Under the pieces are notes generated by a model that was given only the letters and a program-made list of their open reading frames with translations, did not search any database and was not told where the DNA came from. A stretch of DNA of 64,000 nt, from positions 1,969,760 to 2,033,759 of the forward strand of contig NZ_LT669941.1 in the NCBI RefSeq assembly GCF_900128505.1, given 5' to 3'. The position numbers and the translations under genes are program-made. Each line of letters opens with the position of its first letter. Position 1 is the stretch's first letter. Shown piece by piece: positions 45,274-53,915 of this stretch. The DNA comes from Parabacteroides timonensis (GTDB taxonomy: Bacteria > Bacteroidota > Bacteroidia > Bacteroidales > Tannerellaceae).

Positions 45274-48200
45274 TTATTCTTTGTCTGAAACAGATTTATT
45301 GCGCTGTACATATTCGGTCGGTGATATGCCATATACATTTTTAAAGCAAGTCGCAAAATAAGCATGGGAGTTAAAGCCGACACTTACGGCAACTTCAGAT
45401 ACATTCATCTCTGTCTCAAGAAACATCTTTGCCGCCACTTCCATACGCTTGTTACGTATCAGGTCTATTGGTGAAAGATTTGTTATCGCTTTCAACTTCC
45501 GATATAAATTGGCACGTCCCATGCCAATTCCGTTACATAACATTTCAATATTAAATTCCGGGTTGGATATATTCTGTTCGATCACTCCAAAAAACTTCTG
45601 CATAAATATTTCATCTGCGGAAGTCGTCTCGATCCCCAACGATTCCAAAGAGAACTTTTTGCCATACAACTCTTTTAGCCGTTCGCGGGATGACAACAGA
45701 TTACATATACGGGAAATCAATATCTCCATATTGAACGGTTTTACGATATAATCGTCCGCCCCGCTCTGGAACCCCTCTTTAATATGCATAACCATCGACT
45801 TCGCAGTGATGATGATAACAGGGATATGCCCTGTCCGCAAGTCCTGTTTAACCAAAGAACAAAGTTGCAAACCATCCATCTTCGGCATCATAATATCGCT
45901 GACAACCAGATCAGGCATAACTTCCGTTATCTTACCGAATGCATCTTCCCCATTATCTGCTTCCAAAACATCAAAATGTCTTTCAAGCCGCTCCCGGATA
46001 TACCGACGTACTTCATCGTTATCTTCTGCCAACAGTACTGTGTAACGTTTCCTCAGATCTGAAACAGATATATCCGGAAGTTCTTCCTGTTCCGGTAAAG
46101 ATTCAGTCTCCTCTTCCGCGATCTGTTCCTCTTCATAGGTCTCTTTATCTATCGGCAACAATACACGAAATATAGCTCCCTTGGGCGTATTATCTTTCAC
46201 CCACACAATACCTTTATGCAGTTTAACCACAGACAGGACCAAGCTGAGGCCAATTCCTGTCCCGGTTGTATTTAATTCCTGTTCATCGGCACTCTGATAA
46301 AAAGGGGCAAAAATATGATCCTTATCTATATCACTGATCCCCTTTCCGGTATCTTCTATCGACAGGCAGGCATAACGAGATGAAACAGATAGCCCCGCTT
46401 CCACCCGACCGGGATAATACTCATTCAATTCAGCCTGCGTAAAAGATTCAAGCCGGACTGTTACCGATTCGCCCGGTGAAGTATGCTTAAAAGCATTTGA
46501 TAACAGATTAAAAACAACCTTTTCCAGCAAAGCACGGTCAAACCAGGCCTCGATTCCGGACAGGGCCGATTCAAAGTTAAACCGGATATGTTCTTTCACT
46601 GCAATCTGGTTGAATGCAATATAAATCTCCTGGGTAAAGAGATACAGGTCATTTCGGGAAACACGCAGTCGCAGATTGCCGCTTTGGTTCTTTCGTAAGT
46701 CCATCAACTGATTGACCAGCAGCAGCAACCGTTGTGAATTTGCATAGACCAACCGTAATACATCTTTCAGGCTCGATGCCATATCGACACGTTGAAGCAC
46801 TTCTTCCAAAGGAGAAAGGATCAAAGTAAGCGGCGTACGCAATTCATGTGAAAAGTTCGTAAACATCCGGATACGGGACTGGTGGAATTCTTCCTGCCGT
46901 TGCTGTTCCTTTTGTTTCTCAATCAGGTCATGCTCCAACTTACGCTTCATATGAAGATAATAATAGATAGTATAAATAAGAATCCCAGAGATCAACAGAT
47001 AAAACAAGTAAGCGTACCAGGTTTGCCAAAGCGGCGTAAGAATATGGACCGGGACAGAACGTCCTTCCTCATTCCACACCCCATCATTATTAGAGGCTCT
47101 GACCCGAAAAATATACTCACCGGGTCTGATATTCGTATAAAAGGCCTCCTTACGGGTCCCCACCTCATTCCAGTCTTTATCGTATCCTTCCAATTTATAG
47201 GCATATTGATTCTGGTTAGGATAAAGATAGTTCAACGCGGTATATCCGATCGAAAAGTTATTCTGATTATACTTCAGCTTTATTCCGGAAGTGTAATCAA
47301 CAACCTCACCCAAAATACCTGACTGGTCATCGGGAGTGATCAACTTATTATTCACGGTCAGAGAAGTAAAAGATACCGGCGGGACAAAAGAGTTCTTCTC
47401 CAACTTATCCGGATAAAAAGAGATAAAACCATTATCGCCACTAAAGCAAATCCTACCGTCAGGCAGTCGAATTCCTCCTTTTATACTGAATTCATTGACA
47501 GGTATCTCACTTTGACTGCTGTAATTAGTAAAACTCCGGGTATCCGGATCAAAAGAAGAAATACCTTTACTGGTACTTAGCCATATTTTTCCATCATCAC
47601 CCGCAATAACAGAATTGATATTATCGTCAGAAAGGCCATCTTCCGTCGTTAGCCAATCGGTGATTCCTTTTTCCTCATCAAACAAGCATAAACCACCTCC
47701 ATACGTACCGACCCAGATACGTCCTTCCATATCTCTGATGATCGACGTCACATGATTATCGTATAGATGTCTCGATCCGGTCTGACGGGTATTATAACGC
47801 TCTACTTTCCGGATATTGGAATCATATAAACCAAGGCCTCCCACATGCATTCCAACCAGATAAACACCATTCCTTATTTCCAGAAAACTCCGGAGACTAG
47901 GGAAATGGCCGAATATAGTATCTTTCGGAGCCATTCTCTCGTCCGGTAGGAATCGTACAATCCCGTTATTGTCAGTCGTTCCCATCCACAAAGCCCCATC
48001 ACTACAACGATCGATGGTATAAACACTAAGTATCTTATCAAAAGTATGAAACAATGAAAACTTTTTAGTCCTCGTATCAAAACGATACACAGTACCTTTT
48101 TGTGTTCCGCACCAAATCGTATTTCCTTCGATATAGAGAGATTTTATGATATTCCTATCCCCCAACAGATCAGAATGATTATCAAGTAGGTAATGAGAGA

Positions 48201-49374
48201 AAGAATCTTTATCGATATCATAAGCCAGTAACCCGCGTCCTTCCGAAGCGATCCACAGAATATTAGTTTCCGGTTGATAAGCCATAGCTCCACAAACTCC
48301 CGGAAACTGTTCCTGTTCATTTTTTAAACCATGAAAAATAAAACGGCTATTCAAAGGATTACTATAATTCACCCCTCCGGCGTATGTTCCGATCCAAATT
48401 GTATTAGCATTATCCACATAGGTCGAATAAATGGAGAAATGACTCAAGCCCCCTTTCCGGGTATCGAAGTCATTATATTTCTGAAAAGAATTATCTTTTA
48501 GGTCTATCAGTGTTAATCCATTGAAAGTACCGACTATCACGTAACCGTTATATTCTTCTATCGTACGGATATAGTTATTGCCAAGTGTACTGTTCTCCGT
48601 TGTATAACAGGCAACTGTATGTGTATCCCGGTCTATCTTATTTAGACCAGACTCACGGGTACCGATCCAAAGCTGTCCGGTCGAATCTTCATAGATAGCA
48701 GAAACAAGATTATCCGTCAATGAACCGGTAGTATTATCTTTCAGGTAATGATCTACCAGGTTTAACTCAGCATCACAAATGTATAGCCCTTTATTAAGAG
48801 TTCCGACCAGTAAATTACCTTTGCGATCTTCTTTAATTCGCATGATATAGGTCCGATCCAATTCCCCTTCCAAAGAGACAGGCTGAAAAATATCCTCCTC
48901 ATAATTATATTGATACAACCCCTTACTCATTGCCACCCAAAGTCTTTGACGGCTATCTACATACACATCGGATATCCACGCCCCATCCACCGGTGATCCG
49001 GAAAAAGAAGACAACCCGTTATACGCGATCATACGGTCGGTTTTCAAGTCAAGACGATTCACCCCCCCTGTAGTTCCGATCCATAAATAGCCACGAATAT
49101 CTTCAGCCAAAGAGGTCACATAATTATTGGAAAGACTCATCGAATCTTTATTACTATGCTTATATACGGTAAAAGATGTACCGTCGAAACGATTCAGGCC
49201 ATTACGGGTCGCAAACCACATAAAACCTTTATAATCCTGATGAATATTTATAACAGACAACTGCGATAGTCCCTCTTCCAGTTTCAAGGATGAAAAATAA
49301 AAAACAGGCTCCGCACCCACTAGCAAACGGCTGAAGCATGCTATAAAGAAAACGATCCAATATGTTTTTTTCAT
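45274..49374 (-). CDS. Hybrid two-component system protein (HTCS) of locus B
   Basis: The protein has 1366 residues from the ATG at 49374, chosen over 49383 because it gives the signal peptide MKKTYWIVFF and lies farther from the -7 box at 49395. The order is a Reg_prop beta-propeller sensor (about 25-700, repeated IWIGT strands), a Y_Y_Y domain (about 715-785), a membrane span (about 795-815), a histidine kinase with FSHELRTPLTL (His843), an HATPase, a receiver with Asp1160 in SDIMMPKMDG, and an AraC-type HTH (AAKMFLETEMNVSEVA). It is paralogous to the locus A regulator. Its expected target is the adjacent susC-susD operon. Confidence 0.95.
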   Translation of the reverse strand: MKKTYWIVFFIACFSRLLVGAEPVFYFSSLKLEEGLSQLSVINIHQDYKGFMWFATRNGLNRFDGTSFTVYKHSNKDSMSLSNNYVTSLAEDIRGYLWIGTTGGVNRLDLKTDRMIAYNGLSSFSGSPVDGAWISDVYVDSRQRLWVAMSKGLYQYNYEEDIFQPVSLEGELDRTYIMRIKEDRKGNLLVGTLNKGLYICDAELNLVDHYLKDNTTGSLTDNLVSAIYEDSTGQLWIGTRESGLNKIDRDTHTVACYTTENSTLGNNYIRTIEEYNGYVIVGTFNGLTLIDLKDNSFQKYNDFDTRKGGLSHFSIYSTYVDNANTIWIGTYAGGVNYSNPLNSRFIFHGLKNEQEQFPGVCGAMAYQPETNILWIASEGRGLLAYDIDKDSFSHYLLDNHSDLLGDRNIIKSLYIEGNTIWCGTQKGTVYRFDTRTKKFSLFHTFDKILSVYTIDRCSDGALWMGTTDNNGIVRFLPDERMAPKDTIFGHFPSLRSFLEIRNGVYLVGMHVGGLGLYDSNIRKVERYNTRQTGSRHLYDNHVTSIIRDMEGRIWVGTYGGGLCLFDEEKGITDWLTTEDGLSDDNINSVIAGDDGKIWLSTSKGISSFDPDTRSFTNYSSQSEIPVNEFSIKGGIRLPDGRICFSGDNGFISFYPDKLEKNSFVPPVSFTSLTVNNKLITPDDQSGILGEVVDYTSGIKLKYNQNNFSIGYTALNYLYPNQNQYAYKLEGYDKDWNEVGTRKEAFYTNIRPGEYIFRVRASNNDGVWNEEGRSVPVHILTPLWQTWYAYLFYLLISGILIYTIYYYLHMKRKLEHDLIEKQKEQQRQEEFHQSRIRMFTNFSHELRTPLTLILSPLEEVLQRVDMASSLKDVLRLVYANSQRLLLLVNQLMDLRKNQSGNLRLRVSRNDLYLFTQEIYIAFNQIAVKEHIRFNFESALSGIEAWFDRALLEKVVFNLLSNAFKHTSPGESVTVRLESFTQAELNEYYPGRVEAGLSVSSRYACLSIEDTGKGISDIDKDHIFAPFYQSADEQELNTTGTGIGLSLVLSVVKLHKGIVWVKDNTPKGAIFRVLLPIDKETYEEEQIAEEETESLPEQEELPDISVSDLRKRYTVLLAEDNDEVRRYIRERLERHFDVLEADNGEDAFGKITEVMPDLVVSDIMMPKMDGLQLCSLVKQDLRTGHIPVIIITAKSMVMHIKEGFQSGADDYIVKPFNMEILISRICNLLSSRERLKELYGKKFSLESLGIETTSADEIFMQKFFGVIEQNISNPEFNIEMLCNGIGMGRANLYRKLKAITNLSPIDLIRNKRMEVAAKMFLETEMNVSEVAVSVGFNSHAYFATCFKNVYGISPTEYVQRNKSVSDKE

Positions 49375-49394
49375 GACATTCAAGCTTTATGCAG

Positions 49395-49402
49395 CAAAGA
49401 TA
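49395..49402 (-). promoter_or_regulatory. -7 box for the locus B regulator
   Basis: The minus strand reads TATCTTTG, matching TAnnTTTG, about 21 nt before the ATG at 49374. Confidence 0.5.
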
Positions 49403-49491
49403 GAAAAAGAAAATCCTTATATTTCATCATCCGGAGATAATAATGATCGCTTTTGATACAATATTACAACTCATCATACCCCATAAACCTA

Positions 49492-49499
49492 TAAATTTG
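49492..49499 (+). promoter_or_regulatory. -7 box for the HzsA-like gene
   Basis: TAAATTTG matches TAnnTTTG and would start transcription near 49506, about 21 nt before the ATG at 49527. This argues against the in-frame ATG at 49443. Confidence 0.55.
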
Positions 49500-49526
49500 C
49501 AGGGTAACTTTAAACGATATCATAAC

Positions 49527-52500
49527 ATGAGATATAGAATTCATGTACTTTTTGTCTTATTGGCCTTTTCTGTTTCAGGCATAGCTACTACCAATGCTGA
49601 TTCATTGTACCAACTACAAATAAACAGATTGAAGGAGCAAATAAACTGGGTCAATCCCGATGCTATCCGCGCTTATCTGGACGACACAAAATCATCATTG
49701 GGAGACAAAGCTCCCTCGCTCTATCAAAAATTATCTGAATTGGAGTCACTACTTACAGAAGTAAAATCCAATCTATCAAAAGATATGTCAGAACAGACAA
49801 TTGCCAATGCAAAGCGCCTATTTTCCCTCAAAAGGGAGATCATACTGGCAAACCCTTTACTGGACATAGATAAGATATTGATAGCCCGTTATCATCTGGG
49901 AGACAATGCACGCAAAGCAATGGGACCGTCGCTCGGTACGTCCAATGCAAATTACAATTCCCTTTTCTCCAGTCGCCGTAACGGATACGACGCAGAAATA
50001 AGCCAATTATCAAACCTGCGGGGAAATATCCAAAGTCAAACAATCTATAAGCCGGCTACCGATGTGCCGATCTCAGATATGCAACTACACTGGAATGCCG
50101 ACCGTATCCTGTTCTCTTCATTGGATGAAAACAGGAAATGGCAAATTTACGAGATCAACTCCGACGGTAGCGGCCTTCATCAGAAGATAACCGTAGACGA
50201 ACCCGACCTGGAGTTCTGCGATGCCAACTATCTGCCGGACGGTAAAATTGTTGCCACCTGCAATATCGGTTATAACGGCGTTCCTTGTGTACACGGCGAC
50301 GATGTCGTTGCCAACCTCGTTTCGTACGATCCGGAAACAAAAAAGATCCATCGTCTGACATTTGACCAGGACGGGAACTGGGCTCCTATCGTTATTCCTA
50401 ACGGTCGCCTGATGTACACCCGCTGGGAATATACCGATCTGACCCACTATTTCTCCCGTATCGTTATGCATATGAATCCAGACGGCACGGAAAACAAAGC
50501 ACTCTATGGCAGCGGGTCTTATTTTCCAAACAGCACATTCGATATGAAACCGTTATCCAAACATAACAGTCGCTTTATCGGTATCATATCCGGACATCAC
50601 GGTACAGCCCGATCAGGCAGATTGATCATCTTCGACCCGGCCAAGAGCCGCAAAGAAGAAAAAGGGATGATACAGGAACTGCCTTTCAGTAAACGCCCTA
50701 TCGAACCGATCATCAAAGATGAACTAGTGGAAGGAGTATGGCCTCAGTTCATGAAACCCTATCCGTTGAATGAAAAATATTTCCTGGTCGCCTGCAAACC
50801 ATCCCCTGATGCCCTTTGGGGGATTTATCTGGTGGATATATTCGACAATCTCACCTTGATAACCGAACAGGAAGGTGAAGGACTGACTGCCCCTATCCCG
50901 CTAAAGCAGACAGAAACACCTCCAGTCATCCCATCCAAGATCAAACCGGGAGAAAAGGAAGCAACCGTATTTATTCAAGATATTTATGAAGGTGAAGGCA
51001 CAGAAGGAGTTCCGCGCGGAACGATCAAGGCTCTCCGTATCTTCGCCTATGAATATGCCTATATCCTTGCCCCCTCCGATCATGACGCGCAAGGTATCCA
51101 GAGTGGATGGGACATCAAACGGATTCTCGGAACCGTACCAGTAGAAGAAGATGGCTCCGTCATGTTCAAAATACCAGCCAACACACCGATATCCATTCAA
51201 CCATTAGATAAAAATGGAGCAGCTGTCCAATGGATGCGAAGCTGGTTGACCGGCATGCCGGGAGAGATCGTATCCTGCACCGGTTGTCATGAGGATCAAA
51301 ACACCATAGCCATGCCCAAGCGTACAATAGCCTCCACCAGCACTCCCCACGAACTCAAAGTGCCGGAGGGAGGTGTCCGCCCATTCACCTTCCGCCTGGA
51401 AGTACAACCCGTACTCGACCGTAACTGTGTTTCCTGCCATAACGGAACAGCAGCCCAACCGGACTTCCGCAAAGATCAGATGGTTACCTATAAACGGGGA
51501 ATCATGACAAAACTCGAACGCCACTACGAGCAAAGTTATCTCAACCTGCATCCTTACGTATACCGTCAAGGGCCGGAGTCGGATATCTATGTACTTCGTC
51601 CGTACGAATATTACGCCAATAACAGCGAACTGATCCGTATCCTGCAAGCCGGACACCACGGCATTAAGATAGCTGAAAAAGACATGCAGACCTTATATAC
51701 CTGGATTGACCTCAACGCACCTTACTTTGGAGCCTTCACTCAGTTGGATCTGAAAAAAGAGGCACCCAAAAACCAGATAGAGAGACGCATGGAACTGTCT
51801 GAGAAATACAGCGGCGTACGGGTAGACTGGCAACAGGAAATTAAAGACTATGCAGCCTGGCTCAAAAATAAAGAAAGCAACAAAACCGATGGTACAACCG
51901 GAGCGACGGTTTCATCCGATAAGACAAAAGAAGTCAGGAAGAAAGCCAAAACGGTTAAAGCAAAAGGTTTTCCTTTCAATAAGGAAGAAGCTATAAAAAT
52001 GCAGGCTGAAACAAACAAAGGTAGCCGGCAACTGACGGTCGCCCCCGGTATTACCTTACAAATGGTTTGGATACCTGCCGGAACTTTTGTTATGGGCGAT
52101 AATAATATCCCTTCAGCAACCCCGACATTTAAAACACAGGTAAAGAAAGGCTTCTGGATGAGTACCACCGAGATCACCAACGAACAATACGGTGCCCTTT
52201 TCCCTGAACACGACAGCCGCTATATCGGCCAGACCTGGAAAGATCATACAACACCTGGTTATGCAGCCAACCTGCCGAAGCAACCGGTCATCCGCGTAAG
52301 CTGGAATGAAGCGAACGATTTCTGCAAGAAACTGGGAGAGCAAAACCAATGCACAGTGCTTCTGCCTACCGAAACACAATGGGAATGGGCGGCACGTGCA
52401 GGATCTGCCGATGACTTCTGGTTTGGCGATTGCCATGCTGACTTCGGCGCCTATGAAAACCTGGCAGACAGTACGACTGTCGATCTGGCTGTTACCGGTG

Positions 52501-52850
52501 TAAATCCCAAACCGATGCGCCCCAACGATCCTATGCGTAAATTCTGGGACTTCCTGCCAAAAGAACTGAACGTGAATGATCATCACCTCATATCGGCAGA
52601 TGTCGCTTCCATGCAACCGAATCCATGGGGATTATATGATATGAACGGAAACGTAGCAGAATGGACCCGTTCCGGATATGTCCCCTATCCCCTGAAAGAA
52701 AATAAGGGCAATACAGAAACAGAACAAAAAGTAGTACGCGGTGGCTCCTGGAGGGAACGTCCGAAATATTCCACATCGGCCATTCGTAAAGCGTATTACC
52801 CATGGCAACGTCCATTCAATATCGGATTCCGTATTATTATAGAAGAGTAA
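49527..52850 (+). CDS. Exported HzsA-like dihaem protein fused to a formylglycine-enzyme-like domain
   Basis: The 1107-residue protein has a signal peptide (about 1-26). A helical segment is followed by a TolB/WD40-like propeller (about 175-440; ILFSSLDENRKWQIYEINSDG). A region like the hydrazine synthase alpha middle domain (about 480-580) comes next, then two haem c motifs, CTGCH (584-588) and CVSCH (634-638). A lysine-rich linker (about 790-825) leads to a C-terminal FGE/SUMF1-type domain (about 840-1107; VWIPAGTFVMGD, STTEITNEQY, GLYDMNGNVAEW, VVRGGSW). The usual catalytic cysteine pair of FGE is absent after VRGGSW, so sulfatase activation by the known mechanism is unlikely. It is divergent from the locus B regulator. 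Its reaction is unknown; it may bind or oxidise a glycan or other ligand using haem. Confidence 0.85.
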   Translation: MRYRIHVLFVLLAFSVSGIATTNADSLYQLQINRLKEQINWVNPDAIRAYLDDTKSSLGDKAPSLYQKLSELESLLTEVKSNLSKDMSEQTIANAKRLFSLKREIILANPLLDIDKILIARYHLGDNARKAMGPSLGTSNANYNSLFSSRRNGYDAEISQLSNLRGNIQSQTIYKPATDVPISDMQLHWNADRILFSSLDENRKWQIYEINSDGSGLHQKITVDEPDLEFCDANYLPDGKIVATCNIGYNGVPCVHGDDVVANLVSYDPETKKIHRLTFDQDGNWAPIVIPNGRLMYTRWEYTDLTHYFSRIVMHMNPDGTENKALYGSGSYFPNSTFDMKPLSKHNSRFIGIISGHHGTARSGRLIIFDPAKSRKEEKGMIQELPFSKRPIEPIIKDELVEGVWPQFMKPYPLNEKYFLVACKPSPDALWGIYLVDIFDNLTLITEQEGEGLTAPIPLKQTETPPVIPSKIKPGEKEATVFIQDIYEGEGTEGVPRGTIKALRIFAYEYAYILAPSDHDAQGIQSGWDIKRILGTVPVEEDGSVMFKIPANTPISIQPLDKNGAAVQWMRSWLTGMPGEIVSCTGCHEDQNTIAMPKRTIASTSTPHELKVPEGGVRPFTFRLEVQPVLDRNCVSCHNGTAAQPDFRKDQMVTYKRGIMTKLERHYEQSYLNLHPYVYRQGPESDIYVLRPYEYYANNSELIRILQAGHHGIKIAEKDMQTLYTWIDLNAPYFGAFTQLDLKKEAPKNQIERRMELSEKYSGVRVDWQQEIKDYAAWLKNKESNKTDGTTGATVSSDKTKEVRKKAKTVKAKGFPFNKEEAIKMQAETNKGSRQLTVAPGITLQMVWIPAGTFVMGDNNIPSATPTFKTQVKKGFWMSTTEITNEQYGALFPEHDSRYIGQTWKDHTTPGYAANLPKQPVIRVSWNEANDFCKKLGEQNQCTVLLPTETQWEWAARAGSADDFWFGDCHADFGAYENLADSTTVDLAVTGVNPKPMRPNDPMRKFWDFLPKELNVNDHHLISADVASMQPNPWGLYDMNGNVAEWTRSGYVPYPLKENKGNTETEQKVVRGGSWRERPKYSTSAIRKAYYPWQRPFNIGFRIIIEE

Positions 52851-52853
52851 GTT

Positions 52854-53873
52854 CTATTTTCTTTTCTTCGTCATTTCTTTATTCACCCGGCGCAGCTTTT
52901 CTGCTCCGGTAGTACAATCCGCTGCTTTCGACTTCGGGGCCTTTGGTGGCGAATAAGTTTCAATATTCTTATCCGCCACCATCTGGGATTCGTACCAGGC
53001 GATTTTATCTTCACATATCTTACGGGTAATATTTCTCAATATTTCAACACGGGATAAAAGATACTCCAACTGCTCTTTCGTCATTTTAAAAGAACTGTTA
53101 TAGCGTCCTTCTATATAAGCCTGACATAATAGTTCGAAACATTCTTTTTCAAAAAGAGTATTTTGAGGGAATACAATTAATAACCTACGAGAAAATCCTT
53201 TCACCATAGCAGACAACTCTGTCAGTTTATGAATCTTCGGCTTATAGTTCGTACAAACGAGAAGAATAACATAATAATATTTCTCACAGATCTGATGCAG
53301 AAGAAAAGCCGCATTCATATAATCCGAATGTGGGAGAAAGTAGGAAGTCAGGGCACCAGTAAGACTTATCGCAGAAGGATAATAATTATTAAACTCGGAT
53401 TCCGCAATCGTCCGGATCTCATGAAAATTCAACTGACGAGGCTTAGCCAGTTCATACTGTTCATCATTAAACAACAATATTCCATCCTTTACCAGATCCG
53501 TAAAGAAATACTGGCTACGCCCCAAGCAGTCATTCAGATATTTGATATTTTCTACAATAAACTGAGGAGGAGTCACATGCGAATAGAACTTCGACATTTC
53601 TTCATTATATTCCTCCGTTACTTTAAAACGAAGAATATTCTCCGTCACCTTGTAATTAGAAATAGAAACGACGATCAATATATCAAAATCACTCTGATAA
53701 GAAGTACGCACTCCAAACTCGATCCGTTCATCTCAGGTAACATAATCACCACGGGGATAACTTCCATACAAAATCACCATGTTACTAGCCGGGATATGCT
53801 TCCGGATCAGTTTCAACAAAAAGGTCAGTTCATGTTGTGTCTGCGCTGAAAAATGTGTTATAGAGTTTTTCAT
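52854..53873 (-). pseudogene. MNT nucleotidyltransferase-HEPN gene interrupted by an in-frame TGA
   Basis: From the ATG at 53873 the frame encodes 46 residues ending in LYGSYPRGDYVT, the GSxxRG half of a minimal nucleotidyltransferase. It then meets TGA at 53735-53733. The same frame continues at once with DERIEFGVRTSYQSDFDILIVV, the aspartate half of the same domain, and then a HEPN domain (LHQICEKYYYVILLVCTNYKPKIHKL) to the stop at 52854. The split falls inside the catalytic site. A tryptophan codon (TGG) is the natural ancestor of this TGA. A GTG at 53711 could restart translation but would lose the GSxxRG motif. Intact relatives act as toxin-antitoxin or nucleotidyltransferase-RNase modules. 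It follows sbcC by 42 nt. Confidence 0.85.
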
Positions 53874-53915
53874 ATAGTTCTTCTTAACAATAGCAAAGTT
53901 AACAATACTTCCGGC

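Noticed and set aside
49443..49526. Earlier ATG for the HzsA-like protein
   Set aside because: It lies before the likely transcription start and would bury the signal peptide.
53733..53735. Selenocysteine at the in-frame TGA of the MNT-HEPN gene
   Set aside because: The position fits a tryptophan in the motif, no cysteine is expected there and no insertion hairpin was recognised.
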